64,000 bases of DNA from Macrocystis pyrifera (lineage: Eukaryota > Sar > Phaeophyceae > Laminariales > Laminariaceae), in NCBI GenBank assembly GCA_031763025.1, contig JASSKH010000006.1, positions 6,011,691-6,075,690 of the forward strand, given 5' to 3'. The translations under genes were made by a program, and so were the position numbers. Under the pieces are notes generated by a model. It saw nothing but the letters and a program-made list of their open reading frames with translations, was not told the origin of the DNA and did no database searches. The stretch's first letter is position 1. Every line of letters begins with the position of its first letter. Shown in pieces: positions 1 to 10,905 of this stretch.

Positions 1-19
1 AACAAATATAAGAATCAAA

Positions 20-545
20 CTGTCGTGCCCCCCCCCGCCGTCGATGTGGCAGACACTTGAAACGAACGAGCTGGAAAAAAAATGGAATAGAAGACAAACA
101 CCACTACTTGTCGTGAACAGAGTAAGACTACGTAAGAACCAAGGGAAAATAACAGGCAAACTAAAGCACAAACCATCCTCCAGGTAGCGGTAGCAGCTTA
201 TGGTACAAGTAGCATAGCCATGTTATCTCCTCGCTAGCCCACTTACGACCTTGCTACCCTGTCTGCCGCCTCTGTCCTGCGTTCGCAACTATGCCCGGCC
301 CCTCGGCGTCAGACAACACGAAACAAGCAAAGTAGGCTCGTCATCCACCCAACCCACACGACTCCTTCAATAAGGCCTATCATTCGAAGAAAGGAAGAGA
401 AAGAAATAAAATGAAAATCACAAAGATCAGCGCAAGAATAAGGAAGACAAAGGAAGACAAAGGAAGACCACGTTCGAGCCAGCTGCACCAGTTGGTGGCA
501 CGAGTAATACGGATGTACCATGAAACACAACGAGCGCGGCTTAGG
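20..545 (-). repeat. R repeat (LINE-tail / foldback arm), copy 1
   Basis: This block is a diverged copy of a sequence that recurs at 4735, 5165, 6345, 9505 and 30590. Shared landmarks in order are a C-rich run, GTGGCAGACACTTGAA, an A-rich stretch, CCTCCAGGTAGCGG, TATGCCCGGCCCCTCGGCGT and CTCGTCATCCACCCA. Short open frames here (for example 309-557 minus) also appear in the other copies, so they are repeat-derived rather than genes. No LINE coding sequence follows it, unlike the copies at 6345 and 30590. Confidence 0.75.
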
Positions 546-1429
546 CAGAGATAGCACAGGTCACCAATGGTACGAAAACCGTGTTCAAACCATCTTGAAT
601 TTCCGTCGAGTCTACGTGTCTGAATTTTCTGATATTTCTTGGTGTGATTGGAGCAAATAAGCACTATATACACTGCTGTCAGATGGCCAACAAAAATTCT
701 GAAGAATAAATGTGTAACAAGGTACCCCGTGCAACATACTAGGTATAATAGTAGGTATACAACGGCAGTTAGTTAGTGCCTACGTTTCATACCAGTATCA
801 TCGAAGCTGGAGCAGAACGATCGCGTTTTTGTTATGTCAATGTTATATTACAGTGGTGTCTTACTTGTTATAGGCCCTGTGAAGGTAGTGCAGAGATATG
901 AACTGGTGAGAGACACAGGGATGTCGATACTGGGTAGGACACGCTGCTTGTAGTGCGCGATCTTCTTATCACTCACTGCCGACCAATAGCACCCCAGAAA
1001 AACACGTACACACAAGAAGAACTATTCATAAAAGCTGTCCTGGAGTTTAAACTCCGACCTGGTTGTTGTGAAGCACAAGGAAGGAAAGGACGATCTCTTA
1101 TTATTTCGTTGTACCTGGACAGATGTGTATATACGTAATATATGCACTGAACGATTGGACAGAGTTGACATCGCGCGAAGAACCCTTGTTTGAAAAAAAT
1201 ACACAAACAGCACGCCCCCCCCGGGCGACGACGCGAGCGCGGCCGTGGCTATCCCCCGGAGAGACGGGAGGGGCGGGCAAGGTGAGGCGCGAGCAGGAAA
1301 CAACGTACCGATTGGTAGACCTAATGGCGAGCTACAATAGTAGCTCGTAAACGATTAAGAAATCAGATCTAAAAATAATATTTCGATTTTTCACACCCGA
1401 CCTCAATCAACTTGGCATCCATGCATCTG
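546..1429. other. No gene seen
   Basis: Mixed-composition sequence with only short overlapping frames on both strands. A GC-rich patch lies near 1205-1300. Nothing resembles a known protein or RNA. Confidence 0.5.
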
Positions 1430-1545
1430 ATGTACGACGAGCTTGGCCAGCCGCAAAATGGATAACCATCCGAAGGTCGGATCTCGTGAACCACTGCAAA
1501 CTAGGAATTGAAATTTTGAGGCACTACCTACGACACAACACTGCT
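1430..1545 (+). repeat. Dispersed repeat K, copy 1
   Basis: Matches 9870-9980 in the same orientation. Shared words include CATCCGAAGGTCG, ATCTCGTGAACCACTGC and GAGCT-GGCCAGCCG. The family is not recognised. Both copies lie just outside transposon remnants, and each is probably a fragment of a longer dispersed element. Confidence 0.65.
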
Positions 1546-2340
1546 GCATGGTGTTCCAAAAATAAAATTGTAAGAAAGACCACGAGATATCGGCAAAAAC
1601 TCGAAAATATCAACTTTTCAAAATGAAATTCGTATTAAAATCGTCGATCCCGATCAAGGCGAAACTTGGTGAAGACTTGGCTGGAGACCCTCCAACGAAT
1701 AGTTTACGATAAATATATGTCGGTTTTCTGCGATGTCCGGCTCGATTTCGCGAGTCTCTCTCTGAAAAATAAATCTTGTATTCGCACATATGTACTGGTA
1801 TATATTATCTTATTTTATGCAGACAAACGGAAAGAAAGAGCATTTTTTTTCTTCAGACAAGTTACGATCGGTCGCTTTCTTGTTTTTACTTTTTTTCGGG
1901 ATCTTTGTATCGGTCATATCTTTCGAACATAAAATAGGGCTTGCTTTCCATTTGTGGGTTGGTGCATGAATCTCACCGGGTAAAAACGTAAAAACAACGC
2001 ATGCAAGTAGTATTAATAGTACACACCAAGACCTGGTAGTATTGAGCGGGGCATGGCCAATCTACCGCCTTGGCAGCGCCCAGCTCGTATGTCTGTAATG
2101 TGTGCGTATTGAACACATTAGCATAATAATCGCACATGAAGCCTGGTAATTGGCATGGAAGCATGGCACGCGTCACCGTGTACGCCGCAAAGCGGTAGGA
2201 CCTATATTTGCAACTCGTGGTGGAGTCGTTGTGAGGCTTGAGACGCGAATCATCAAGGTCTCGTGTGGATCACGCGACAACAACAAAAAAGCGAAATGGG
2301 CGGCTGTGTTTAGCGGGCTTCGTGCGCCGGTTTTCGCCTC

Positions 2341-2431
2341 CATTATTATCGCTATCGTTATCGTTATCGACTTTTGTTGTTTTTCGGTACGGTAACGAGA
2401 ATTATCGATATCGTTATCGATATCGAAGTTA
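2341..2431 (+). repeat. TATCGT hexamer microsatellite
   Basis: Two blocks of degenerate TATCGT/TATCGA repeats separated by about 30 bases. The second block is locally self-complementary (ATCGATATCG). It sits in a 1 kb stretch (1546-2635) with no gene that I can support. Confidence 0.7.
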
Positions 2432-2635
2432 GTTCGGCCCTATCGTTCCGAACCGTTTGTTGTTTCCATATCCAAGTCCAATAATCGAGCTACACGTAGT
2501 CGGGGGGGTATGTTCCGTTCTGGGTAGTTTATGTGTGTCAACAAGTTGACCCTGGACCAGTCAGTACGAGTATGAAAAATTAGTCAAACTTCACTAAAAT
2601 ATTGGCAGGAGGTCGTATCTACGTATCATCGAGAG

Positions 2636-2896
2636 TACAGCGGTAAAGATAATCGTATGTGTATCATGCAGCTTTATTTCGGCCTCCGGGGTATTTCGGG
2701 TTTCCCGTCGCGGCTTGTTTGCGTCGTTCGGGTGCGCACGGGTTTGATAGCTGTTTTTGTAACCACTACACTGCTGTAGGCAGCGGAGACCGTGAGCAGC
2801 AGAACAAGGGCCGGCCTGTGACAGCCCCTCTACTGCTGTGTCCGTTTGTCAAGGTCAGGTGAGTGAGAATATTCGCGTCGTGCCTTTACCGCTGTA
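2636..2896. mobile_element. Small element with 13-bp terminal inverted repeats
   Basis: The left end TACAGCGGTAAAG (2636-2648) is the exact reverse complement of CTTTACCGCTGTA (2884-2896). The 261-bp body has no convincing coding frame. The size and perfect ends suggest a non-autonomous DNA transposon, but I see no clear target duplication, and a 13-bp match could arise by chance in a window this large. The class is not assigned. Confidence 0.4.
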
Positions 2897-3545
2897 TGCT
2901 CACAGCAGGGGAGGTCATGTCAATATCGCTACACCACAAGATGACGATATACGATCAGTATATATATGTAGCCTGATGACATTTGCTCGCGGCATCGATA
3001 CCGATGTACGGTAAGTAGCTTACGCGGCAGCCACAACGTTACCGCCACCCTCGCGAGAAGGCGAACGATTAACGCCCCTTGCCCGTGGTCATGAAGAGAC
3101 TATGTACCCGCTTCATGTAAGCCACTGCCGTGAGGCGTGCCGGCGGCAGAATTCTGCGTCATCGTAAAGTGGGGCAACAGACTAACCACACATTCGTCTC
3201 CCGTCACGTCGATTTCTTCGGAATTTTTGTTTTTGTAGGTGGATGACCATCATCCTGTTCTTTATCATATATATTGCCTGATGTATTCTCTCCGGGGGGC
3301 ACCGTTGGCGAAATCAGGAAGGAGACCACAGAGAGGATAGCAAGGTACCAGACCGATTACAGAAGTAGGTAGAACCTGCCTCTGCTACTCGTACCACAGA
3401 CTGTTACGGGGACCTGGAGGGCGCTTTATACTGTTTTTGGTTGTGCTTCGGTTCACCTGTTTCACCTGGTATTTTCTTAGTTAGGTTGATTCGTAGTCTT
3501 GCGTTGTTCACGTGTGGTGGGTTTTGTTTATTTTGCTCGTGGTGT
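2897..3545. other. No gene seen
   Basis: Non-coding sequence between the small element and the LINE fragment. No repeat or open frame is worth naming. Confidence 0.5.
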
Positions 3546-3549
3546 CTGC

Positions 3550-4693
3550 TGTGTCGGCTGAGGGGCTCGCGAAAGTGATGACAGTCATCGTGACTGTCTT
3601 CGAAGCAGCAGGCCTCACGGTATCGGCAAAGACGACAGAGATAATGCTTCTACAAACATCAGACCAGACAGCCCTCGCACCACCGCTCGTCATCGAAGAA
3701 GTAGGCCAGAGGTAGGTGTAAACAGAGGGGCCAGTTCTAATACCTAGGCGGCATTATCCACGAAAACGCTGACCTCTCGCTCGAAATCGACCGACGGATC
3801 CCTCTCATGCGGGCATGCCTCAAACGGTTCGACCCGGAGCTGTATGATTGGACGACCACCCCCCTTAGCCTGAAAGTCCGAATGCTGAAGGCCGAGGTGA
3901 GTGAGACCCTGCGATACGGGTGTGTGACGTGGACCCTCCTTAGAGTGAAACACTTTGCCAAGCTTCGAACGGCTCACCACCAAGTCTTTTTGCGAGTCAT
4001 TGGCTTCCAGCGCCGACTTCGTACTGACCACGCCACCCTCTCGTATGCGAAGGCCCTCAAGATGACATGTTGCGAGAGCATCGAAACGACCATGCAAACG
4101 GCGGCTCTTCTTTGCCGGGGGCGTGGCACGGCAAAGCAAGGAGCGATTACCCAGTCGGGTAATGTTCGGGACAATGGCTGGTGGGGAGAACCCGAGACCT
4201 GGCGGACAGTTTAAGACTTGGCATAGATGCATTGTCGAAGACGTTAGGGACTTCCCGAGACACCGAAGAGTCAGCGGAACTTTCCCCCTTGGTGTTTGTT
4301 GTTGACGCCGAACTGTGGTCCACCGCTGCAGAAAAGGCGGGGAAGTGGTACCAGGGGATCCTCGAAGCAGAGGAATGATTCATGTTGAGGTGGCACGAGA
4401 ATGAGGCACAGCTGAGTAGGCAGCGCCGCGCATCCGCCGTGGGTGGTGTCCAAGGGAATGGGGGGAGGGGGGGTAGCAGGAGGAACGGAAGGAAACCCAA
4501 CCAAGGCTATGCGGGGAGGGGGGGAAGCAGGAGTAGAAGGGAAACCGCGGTGGACGAAGGTACGAAGGAGATGGCAGGCAGGGTAGAAAAGCATCAGGCC
4601 GACCAAGAAGTAGGACATGCCTATGCTACTCGTGCCACTGTAGAAGAGAAACCGCGGTGGACGAAGGTACGAAGGAGATGGCAGGCAGGGTAG
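3550..4693 (+). pseudogene. LINE reverse transcriptase, 5'-truncated copy
   Basis: This is the C-terminal third of the ORF carried by the minus-strand LINEs at 6891 and 31134, but on the plus strand. It begins just after where the YADD catalytic box would be, at the block reading [20 protein letters not shown]. It then continues through the [22 protein letters not shown] and [18 protein letters not shown] blocks seen in the other copies. Frame changes and stops break it (for example after 3715, near 4212 and near 4375), so it cannot make an intact protein. A basic C-terminal tail follows, and then the R repeat. The 5' truncation is typical of LINE insertions. Confidence 0.85.
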
Positions 4694-4740
4694 AAAAGCA
4701 CCAGGCCGACTAAGAAGTAGAACATGCCTATGCTACTCGT
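4541..4740 (+). repeat. 107-bp tandem duplication at LINE 3' end
   Basis: The segment starting GAAACCGCGGTGGACGAAGG occurs at 4541 and again at 4648 with few differences. It duplicates the end of the LINE frame and the first bases of the tail. Neither minus-strand LINE copy has this duplication. Confidence 0.85.
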
Positions 4741-5095
4741 GCCACCAGCTGGTGCAGCTGGTTTGAACGTGTTCTTCCTTTGTCTTCTCTAATTTCTAAA
4801 AAACAAAATTCTTGTTTTTGCGCTGGATCTTCTATGATTTTCATTTTTTTTTCTTCCTTTCATCTATTGATTAAGCCTCAAGAAAGGAATTGTGCAGCGT
4901 GGGTGGATGACGAGCCTGCTTTGTTTGCTAGTTTCGTATGTATTGTCTAACGCCGAGGGGCGGGGCATAGTTGACGTACGCAGAACGGAGACGCAGGTAG
5001 CAAGGTCTCAAGCGGACTAGTAGGGAGAACCTGGTTATGCTACTCATACCACAAATACTGCCGCTACCTGGAGGGTACTTCGTGCTTCGATTTGC
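4735..5095 (+). repeat. R repeat, copy 2 (truncated)
   Basis: Starts at CCAGCTGGTGCAGCTGG directly after the LINE frame and runs to about CTGCCGCTACCTGGAGG. This is the first half of the R repeat in the same orientation as the copy at 5165. The following copy restarts the same landmarks, so the two lie in tandem. It acts as the LINE 3' tail. Confidence 0.75.
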
Positions 5096-5164
5096 CAGTT
5101 ATTTTCCCTTTGTTCCTAGTCTCACACTGTTGTATATTACTAGATTGGTGTTTTTTATTTAGTG

Positions 5165-5660
5165 TCTGCCGTACCACCAACTGGTGCAGCTGGTTCGAAC
5201 GTGGTCTTCCTTTGTCTTCCTGTTGTTTTTGTTTATTTTTATTTCATTTTATTGTCTTCTTTGCGGTGACCCTATGTGATTTTCATTTCTCTTCCTTTCT
5301 CCGATTGATAAGCCTTATTGAAGGAGTCATGTGGCGTGGGTGGATGACGAGCCTGCTCTGCTTGTTTCGTACTGTCTGACGCCGAGGGGCCGGGCATAGT
5401 TGACGAACGCTGGACGATGGTGGCAGACAGGGTAGCAAGGTACCAGGCGGGCCAGCAGGGAGACCCTGGCTGTGCTACTCGTACCATAAACTGCTGCCGC
5501 TACCTGGAGCATGCCTTGTGCTTTGTTTGGTTTGACTGTTATTTTTACCTTGGTTCTTAGTCTTACTCTGTTGACGACTAGTGGTGTTTTCTTGTTTTTC
5601 TTTTTTTTTTCCAGCTCGTTCTTTTCAAGTGTCTGCCACGTCCCCTACGTGGGGGTACGA
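5165..5660 (+). repeat. R repeat, copy 3 (left foldback arm)
   Basis: Plus-orientation copy running from CCACCAACTGGTGCAGCTGG to the GGGGGTACGATGGTTTGC block. The same landmarks occur in reverse-complement order at 6345-6885, so the two copies form a large inverted repeat around a 0.7-kb centre. Several open frames here are low-complexity artefacts rich in Phe, Ser and Leu. Confidence 0.8.
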
Positions 5661-6344
5661 TGGTTTGCTTCTATACTGAAGTATATACATATACCAGGTA
5701 TATTTTAGTTTCTTTTTTTTGTTTCTTTTCTCTTTCGAATTGTCTTTGTTTTTGTTTTTGTTTTTTCTCTTTGTTTCGTTTTTGTTTCTCTAGGTCATGG
5801 AGGGAATGTGTATGTCGTGCCTGTCGTACGCAGTATGATGACATGGCATTTTTTTTTTTTTTTTTTTTTTTAATCATCACTTTTACTTTCCAGCCCACTC
5901 ATAAGAGGTTTTACCCTCGACGATCTTCTGGACAAGCCGTGGTCACAGGTGTCGTCCCTTCTCCCCCCCGGTACGTGCCTTTAGTTTTTATCGCGCATAG
6001 GGTTCAGCATTCCCACTGCTCGTCGATTTTCATCGAATGTACAGCTAACTCACGCTCTCGCGCTTTCCGCTAATCAATCTTTTGCAAGAAAAAGTCCCTA
6101 TGAGCATGCACTCGGTGAGACTCGAACTCACGAAATTGATATTGATAGGCTCGCGGACCACCTACCAAGCCACCGGGGACGCCGGCATTGCATTACATAC
6201 GTCGCAACGTAGTATCTCTGTGGCGTAGCTTCGTGACCACAGAACTTGTATCTCTCTACGTAGGTTTGAAGAATCGGCACGGACACTGGTTGTGCTGGAT
6301 GTCGACGCGTAGAAAGAACGGTTTAATGTGAAGAAAACAACATA
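5661..6344. other. Foldback centre, interrupted by a SINE
   Basis: The flanks of the SINE (5661-5848 and 6185-6344) together equal the reverse complement of 30270-30590. Words such as TTTAATGTGAAGAAAAC and CATGGAGGGAATGTGTATG occur here, with their reverse complements at the second locus. The centre is therefore present in both orientations relative to the right-hand R arm. Confidence 0.75.
5849..6184 (-). mobile_element. tRNA-derived SINE, copy 1
   Basis: Read on the minus strand, it begins near GTCCCCGG. An A-box-like TGGCTTGGTAGG (6161-6172) and a B-box AGTTCGAGTCTCACC (about 6114-6130) follow, spaced as in a tRNA gene. A 250-bp unrelated body and a poly(A) tail of about 24 bases (poly(T) on plus, 5849-5872) complete it. 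The tRNA head has a good T arm but an unpaired acceptor stem, so it is tRNA-derived rather than a working tRNA. It interrupts the foldback centre, and AATGCC on both sides is a possible target duplication. The second copy at 33770 has the same ends. Confidence 0.8.
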
Positions 6345-6885
6345 CCAGGTATATAGCAACAAACCATCGTACCCCCCCCGCAGGGGATCTGGCAAACACT
6401 TGAAAAGAAGGGGCTAAAAAAAAAAAGGAAAAAGAAGAAAGCACCACTAGTCGTCAACAGCGTAAGACTAAGAACCAAGGGAAAAATAACAGGCAAACCA
6501 AACAAAGCACAAGGCATGCTCCAGGTAGCGGCAGCAGTTTATGGTACGAGTACGTAGCACAGCCAGGGTCTCCCTGCTGGCCCGCCTGGTACCTTGCTAC
6601 CCTGTCTGCCACCATCGTCCAGCGTTCGTCAACTATGCCCGGCCCCTCGGCGTCAGATAATACGAAACAAGCAAAGCAGGCTCGTCATCCACCCACGCCA
6701 CACGACTCCTTCAATAAGTTTATCAATCGGAGAAAGGAAGAGAAATAAAGTATAATGAAAACCAAGTAGGGTCAAAGCAGAACATAAAATGAAACAAAAA
6801 TAAACAAAAACAACAGGAAGACAACGGAAGACCACGTTCGAACCAGCTGCACCTGTTGGTGGTACGAGTAGTATAGGCATGTTCT
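6345..6885 (-). repeat. R repeat, copy 4 (right foldback arm)
   Basis: Reverse-complement partner of 5165-5660. It abuts the 3' end of the minus-strand LINE frame, as the copy at 30590 does, so the R repeat behaves as the LINE 3' tail in at least three places. Confidence 0.8.
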
Positions 6886-6890
6886 GCTTC

Positions 6891-9300
6891 TTAGTCTACC
6901 CTGTACCTGGCTACCCTATGTGCCATCTCCTTCCTACTTTTGTCCACTGCAGTTTCCCTTCTACTCCTCTTCCTCCCCCTCTCCGCATTCCCTTGGTCGG
7001 GTTTTCTGCTACTCCTCTTGTTGCCCCTCCTCCCCTCATTCCCTTGGACACGACCCACTGCGGATGCGCGGCGCTGCCTACTCAGCTCAGCCTCAGCCTC
7101 GTGCCACCTCACCATGAACCGTTCGGCTGCTTCCAGGATCCCCCGGTACCACTTCCCCTTCTTTTTTGCAGCAGTGGGCCACAGTGCGGTCTCAACTCCA
7201 AACAACAAGGGAGCAAGTTCCGTTGACCCTTCGGTGGTTCGGAACTCCCTAAGGTCTTCGACTATGCATCTATGCCAAGTCTTAACCTGTCCGCCAGGTC
7301 TCGGGTTCTCCCCACCAGCAATCGTCCCGAACATTACCCGACTGGGTAATCGATCCTTGCTTTGCCGTGCTACCCCCCCCGCGAAGAAGAGACGCCGTTT
7401 GCGGATGGTCGTTTCGATGCTCTCGCAACGTGTCATCTTGAGGGCCTTCGCGTACGAGAAGGTGGCATGGTCAGTACGAAGTCGGCGCTGGAAGCCAATG
7501 ACTCGCAACAGGACTTGGTGGTGAGCCGTTCGAAGCTTGGCAAAGTGTTCCGCTCTGAGGGTCCACGTCACACACCCGTACAGCAGGGTCTCAATCACCT
7601 CGGCCTTCAGCATTCGGACTTTCAGACTAAAGAGGGCGGTCGTCCTATCATACAGCTCCGGGCCAAACCGTTTGAGGCATGCTCGCATGAGACGGATCCG
7701 TCGGTCGATTTCGAGCGGGAGGTCAGCGTTTTCGTGGACAATGCCGCCTAGGTACAAGAACTGGGCCGTCTGCTTATACCTCTGGCCTGCTGCTTCGATA
7801 ACGAGCGGTGGTGCGAGGGTTTTCTGGTCTGGCGTTTGTAGAAGCATAGTCTCTGTCTTTTTTTCCGACACCGTAAGGCCTGCTGCTTCGAAGACAGTCA
7901 CGATGACTGTCATCACTTTCGCGAGCTCTTCAGCCGACTTCGAGACAATCCCTGCGTCATCGGCGTACAACATGCCCCATACAGCCCTTCGCACGCACGC
8001 CAACGGCTCCTGCTCCTCCGTTCCGACTACTCCAGCCTCACTGAGCTAGACCAAATCCCTTACGATGGCTTCGTCATGGCTAGAGTGTACTAGTACGACG
8101 TGCAACGCAGCAGCGAAGAATACGTTGAACAGTAACGGTGACAGCACACAGCCTTGCCGAAGCCCCTGCGTGACATCAAACCATTCCGAGTGCTCGCCGT
8201 CATCCGTACGCACGCGAGCCCGCATGCCATCGTGGAAATTACGGATAATTCTCAGCATCTTGGTTGGTACGTCAAAACGTGTGAGTACTTCCCATAACAG
8301 CTCTCGGTCGACAGAGTCGTACGTTTTCTGCAGATCGATGAAGCACAAGTACAGGGGGATTTTCCTCTGTCTTCCAAGCTCTTGCAACCGGCGCACGACG
8401 AACAACATATAAATCGTTGATCGTGCGGGGCGGAAGCCGCACTGTTCCTCCGGGAGTAATTCCTCGGTCTCGCAGTAGTTGCTGAGGCGTGACGCGACGA
8501 CTTTCGACAAGACTTTGCCTGCGCGGGCAACAAGCCAAATCCCTCTGTAGTTGTTGCAGTCAGTCGGTCCTTATTTTTGTGAAAGACCTTGATGATCGCA
8601 TCTTTCCATTGCTGGGGGACTTCTCCTGTTACCCAAACATTGACAAGGATGTTGTGAAAGCACAGGGCGAATGCGGGGTGGTCGATTTTCAGGAGTTCGG
8701 CCGGGAGACCATCGGGCCCGATAGCTTTCCAGTTTGACATCCCCTTGAGTGCTTCCGTCATCTCGTCCATGGATGGTTCATCTCCGAGCGACAGTTTAAG
8801 CGGTCGTGGTGGCAAGAGGTCGATGATCGTGGAATCGATTTTAAGCGATTTCGTGTTCAAAAGTTTGTGGTAAAACCTCCCCCACGGTTCATGAATTCGC
8901 ACCTTATCCCGCAACAGCGTGCCATCCTCGTCCCTAATGAACTTTCGCTTCTCGCTTTAGTCCCTTCCAATCCTACCGTACTCTTAAGGTGCTTGTAAAA
9001 GCCTCTCTGGTCGTTGTTCGCTAGTAGTCGTTCGGTTTCAGCGAGGTACGATTCGAAGTACGCATGCAGTCCTGCGGCAATCACCTTCTGCAGGTTCGCA
9101 CGCGCAGATCTCAGTGTCTTCCACGCGGTTCTATCCCGGGGGTGGGCACGCAAGAATTGCCGTGCATCCTCCCTCGCTGTCCATGCTAATATGAATGCGG
9201 CCGAGGTTTCGGCAGACTCACACACCATTCATGTCTGCGGTGGCGACGTGGAGGGGGTGGTACCTCTTTTTCGACCGCATCAATAATAGCCGCAGTGAAA
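6891..9300 (-). pseudogene. LINE retrotransposon ORF (reverse transcriptase), broken copy
   Basis: Non-LTR retrotransposon reverse transcriptase. Read from 9300 downward, the blocks run: an N-terminal helical region; [15 protein letters not shown]; the [15 protein letters not shown] finger block; the [18 protein letters not shown] palm; [15 protein letters not shown]; the catalytic GMLYADDAG; and the thumb/C-terminal region with YLGG and WHRCIVEDL. The frame is split among several segments (about 9300-8857, 8914-8540, 8510-8046, 8003-6891), including a TAG at about 8046, so the copy is dead. No upstream apurinic endonuclease domain remains, which points to 5' truncation. LINE RTs copy their RNA at a nicked target site in the nucleus. 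Confidence 0.9.
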
Positions 9301-9330
9301 AACTCAACCATGCCAGACGTATTACGGGGC

Positions 9331-9690
9331 TGCGTTGCCACGTATGCAGTACGCACAGTAGTAAGTGGGCAATGGAATGCCATGTGATCATACTGGATAC
9401 GACATAAACATTCTATGGAATAGAGAAACGAAACGAACCCAAGAAAAAAAAAACAAAAACAAAGAAGACATAAGTCGAAAAAGAAAAAAAGAAAAAAAAA
9501 ACTCACTATCGTGTCCCCCCCGCAGGGGATGTGGCAGACACTTGAAAAAAATGAGCTGGAAAAAACAAGGAAACAGAACAACCAAGAGAAAATAACAGGC
9601 AAACCAAAGCACGAACCATCCTCCAGGTAGCGGCAGCAGTTTGGGGTACGAGTAGCATGGCCAGGTTCTCCCTGCTATGATACGTACCTG
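9331..9690 (-). repeat. Foldback centre and R repeat fragment, copy 5
   Basis: Begins GTTGCCACGTATGCAGTACG, like the centre at 30390, then the A-rich block, then the R landmarks GTGGCAGACACTTGAAA and CCTCCAGGTAGCGGC. It directly follows the upstream end of the LINE, so one element abuts another. The centre has the same orientation as at 30270, not as at 5661-6344. Confidence 0.7.
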
Positions 9691-9869
9691 TATGCTATGT
9701 TGCTGGTGCTTGCTGCTGGTGCTTGCTGTTGTTAGCTTGCTGCACCAACGTGGTCGCCGGCGCTTCGTACTGTCGATTAAAATCGATCGACTGCTACCCA
9801 ACTATTTATTAATAGTTGTTTTGTATCTATCTGCGTACGGAATATACAGTACGGACGCCGAGCGTCTCG

Positions 9870-9980
9870 TGCATAGTACATACGAGCTGGGCCAGCCGAA
9901 AAATGGATAAACCATCCGAAGGTCGTATCTCGTGAACCACTGCGAATTAGGACTTGAAATTTGCAGGGCTTTCCCCAGGA
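9870..9980 (+). repeat. Dispersed repeat K, copy 2
   Basis: Second copy of the block at 1430-1545, sharing GGCCAGCCG, CCATCCGAAGGTCG and TCTCGTGAACCACTGCG. No coding content is seen. Confidence 0.65.
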
Positions 9981-10905
9981 TTTTTCCAGCTGCTCAAAAT
10001 TGTTTTTTTTAGTGCCCCCCTAGGCTGTATACTGTCACGCTAACAGCCTCGAGTTGCATACCGGTACGCCCTTAGCCATTACGGGCATGCGTTGAGCCGC
10101 AGGCGGGCGTCGGCCAGCCGCGGCGAAACTTTCTTTGTATGTAGTAACGAATACCAAATTTCAGTTTTTCTTGTTAATCTCAGCCTGCAAATCGATTTTG
10201 CTCGTTTTTTTAATAAGCATCCTGTATTACTGCTGTGCACCCACTACTATGTTGTATACGACAGCAGGTACAGCTCAGCTGTGTTTCGCATTATATGTAT
10301 GTACAACAAAGCATACATACATGCCGGTAAATACTGCACCAGCAATATTTTACCGGAACCAACGTACAGTATGGCCAGGAGACATACTAAGAAATCAAAA
10401 ACCTGACCCAGGCTGTGGACTTCGTACTTGAGAAGGGGGGCGCGTTATCCACTAATAATTCCAGGAAAACGACTCCCGAATTAATATTTTCCTGGTCGAA
10501 TCCGCCTCTTTTCCTAGTGCCCGTTTTCTTTTTAGTCTCCTGTGCTGTGTTGCAAACGTGCCAGGTACATACACCTGGTACTGAATATCTCAACCGAGTA
10601 ATTCGATGGTGTTCCACGCATTATCTGTTTTGTGGGCAGTGCAACACAAGTGTACCACAAAAAAGTCCCGACATCAAAGACAATGAACATTATGGAAGCA
10701 TGTCTGCCGCCGTTTTATTTACGAGAACTTTTCGTTTTCCTGCTCTCCAGCTCCGAACGTTTCCATCGAGACAAAATTTGGCAGGGCAGACTTGGTGCAT
10801 TCCCGTTAGTGTGCCAAAGCGACAGCACTTTGAGGTCCTCCTTCGGGGCGGACCTCGTCGCTGAAGTTTGAAAATATGTGGTTCCAGGGTCTGGGAGTTC
10901 CAGTT
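9981..10905. other. No gene supported
   Basis: An uninterrupted plus-strand frame of 149 codons (10415-10864) lies here, but its composition is unremarkable, it resembles no family I know, and equally long frames occur in the opposite sense. I treat the stretch as non-coding. Confidence 0.45.
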
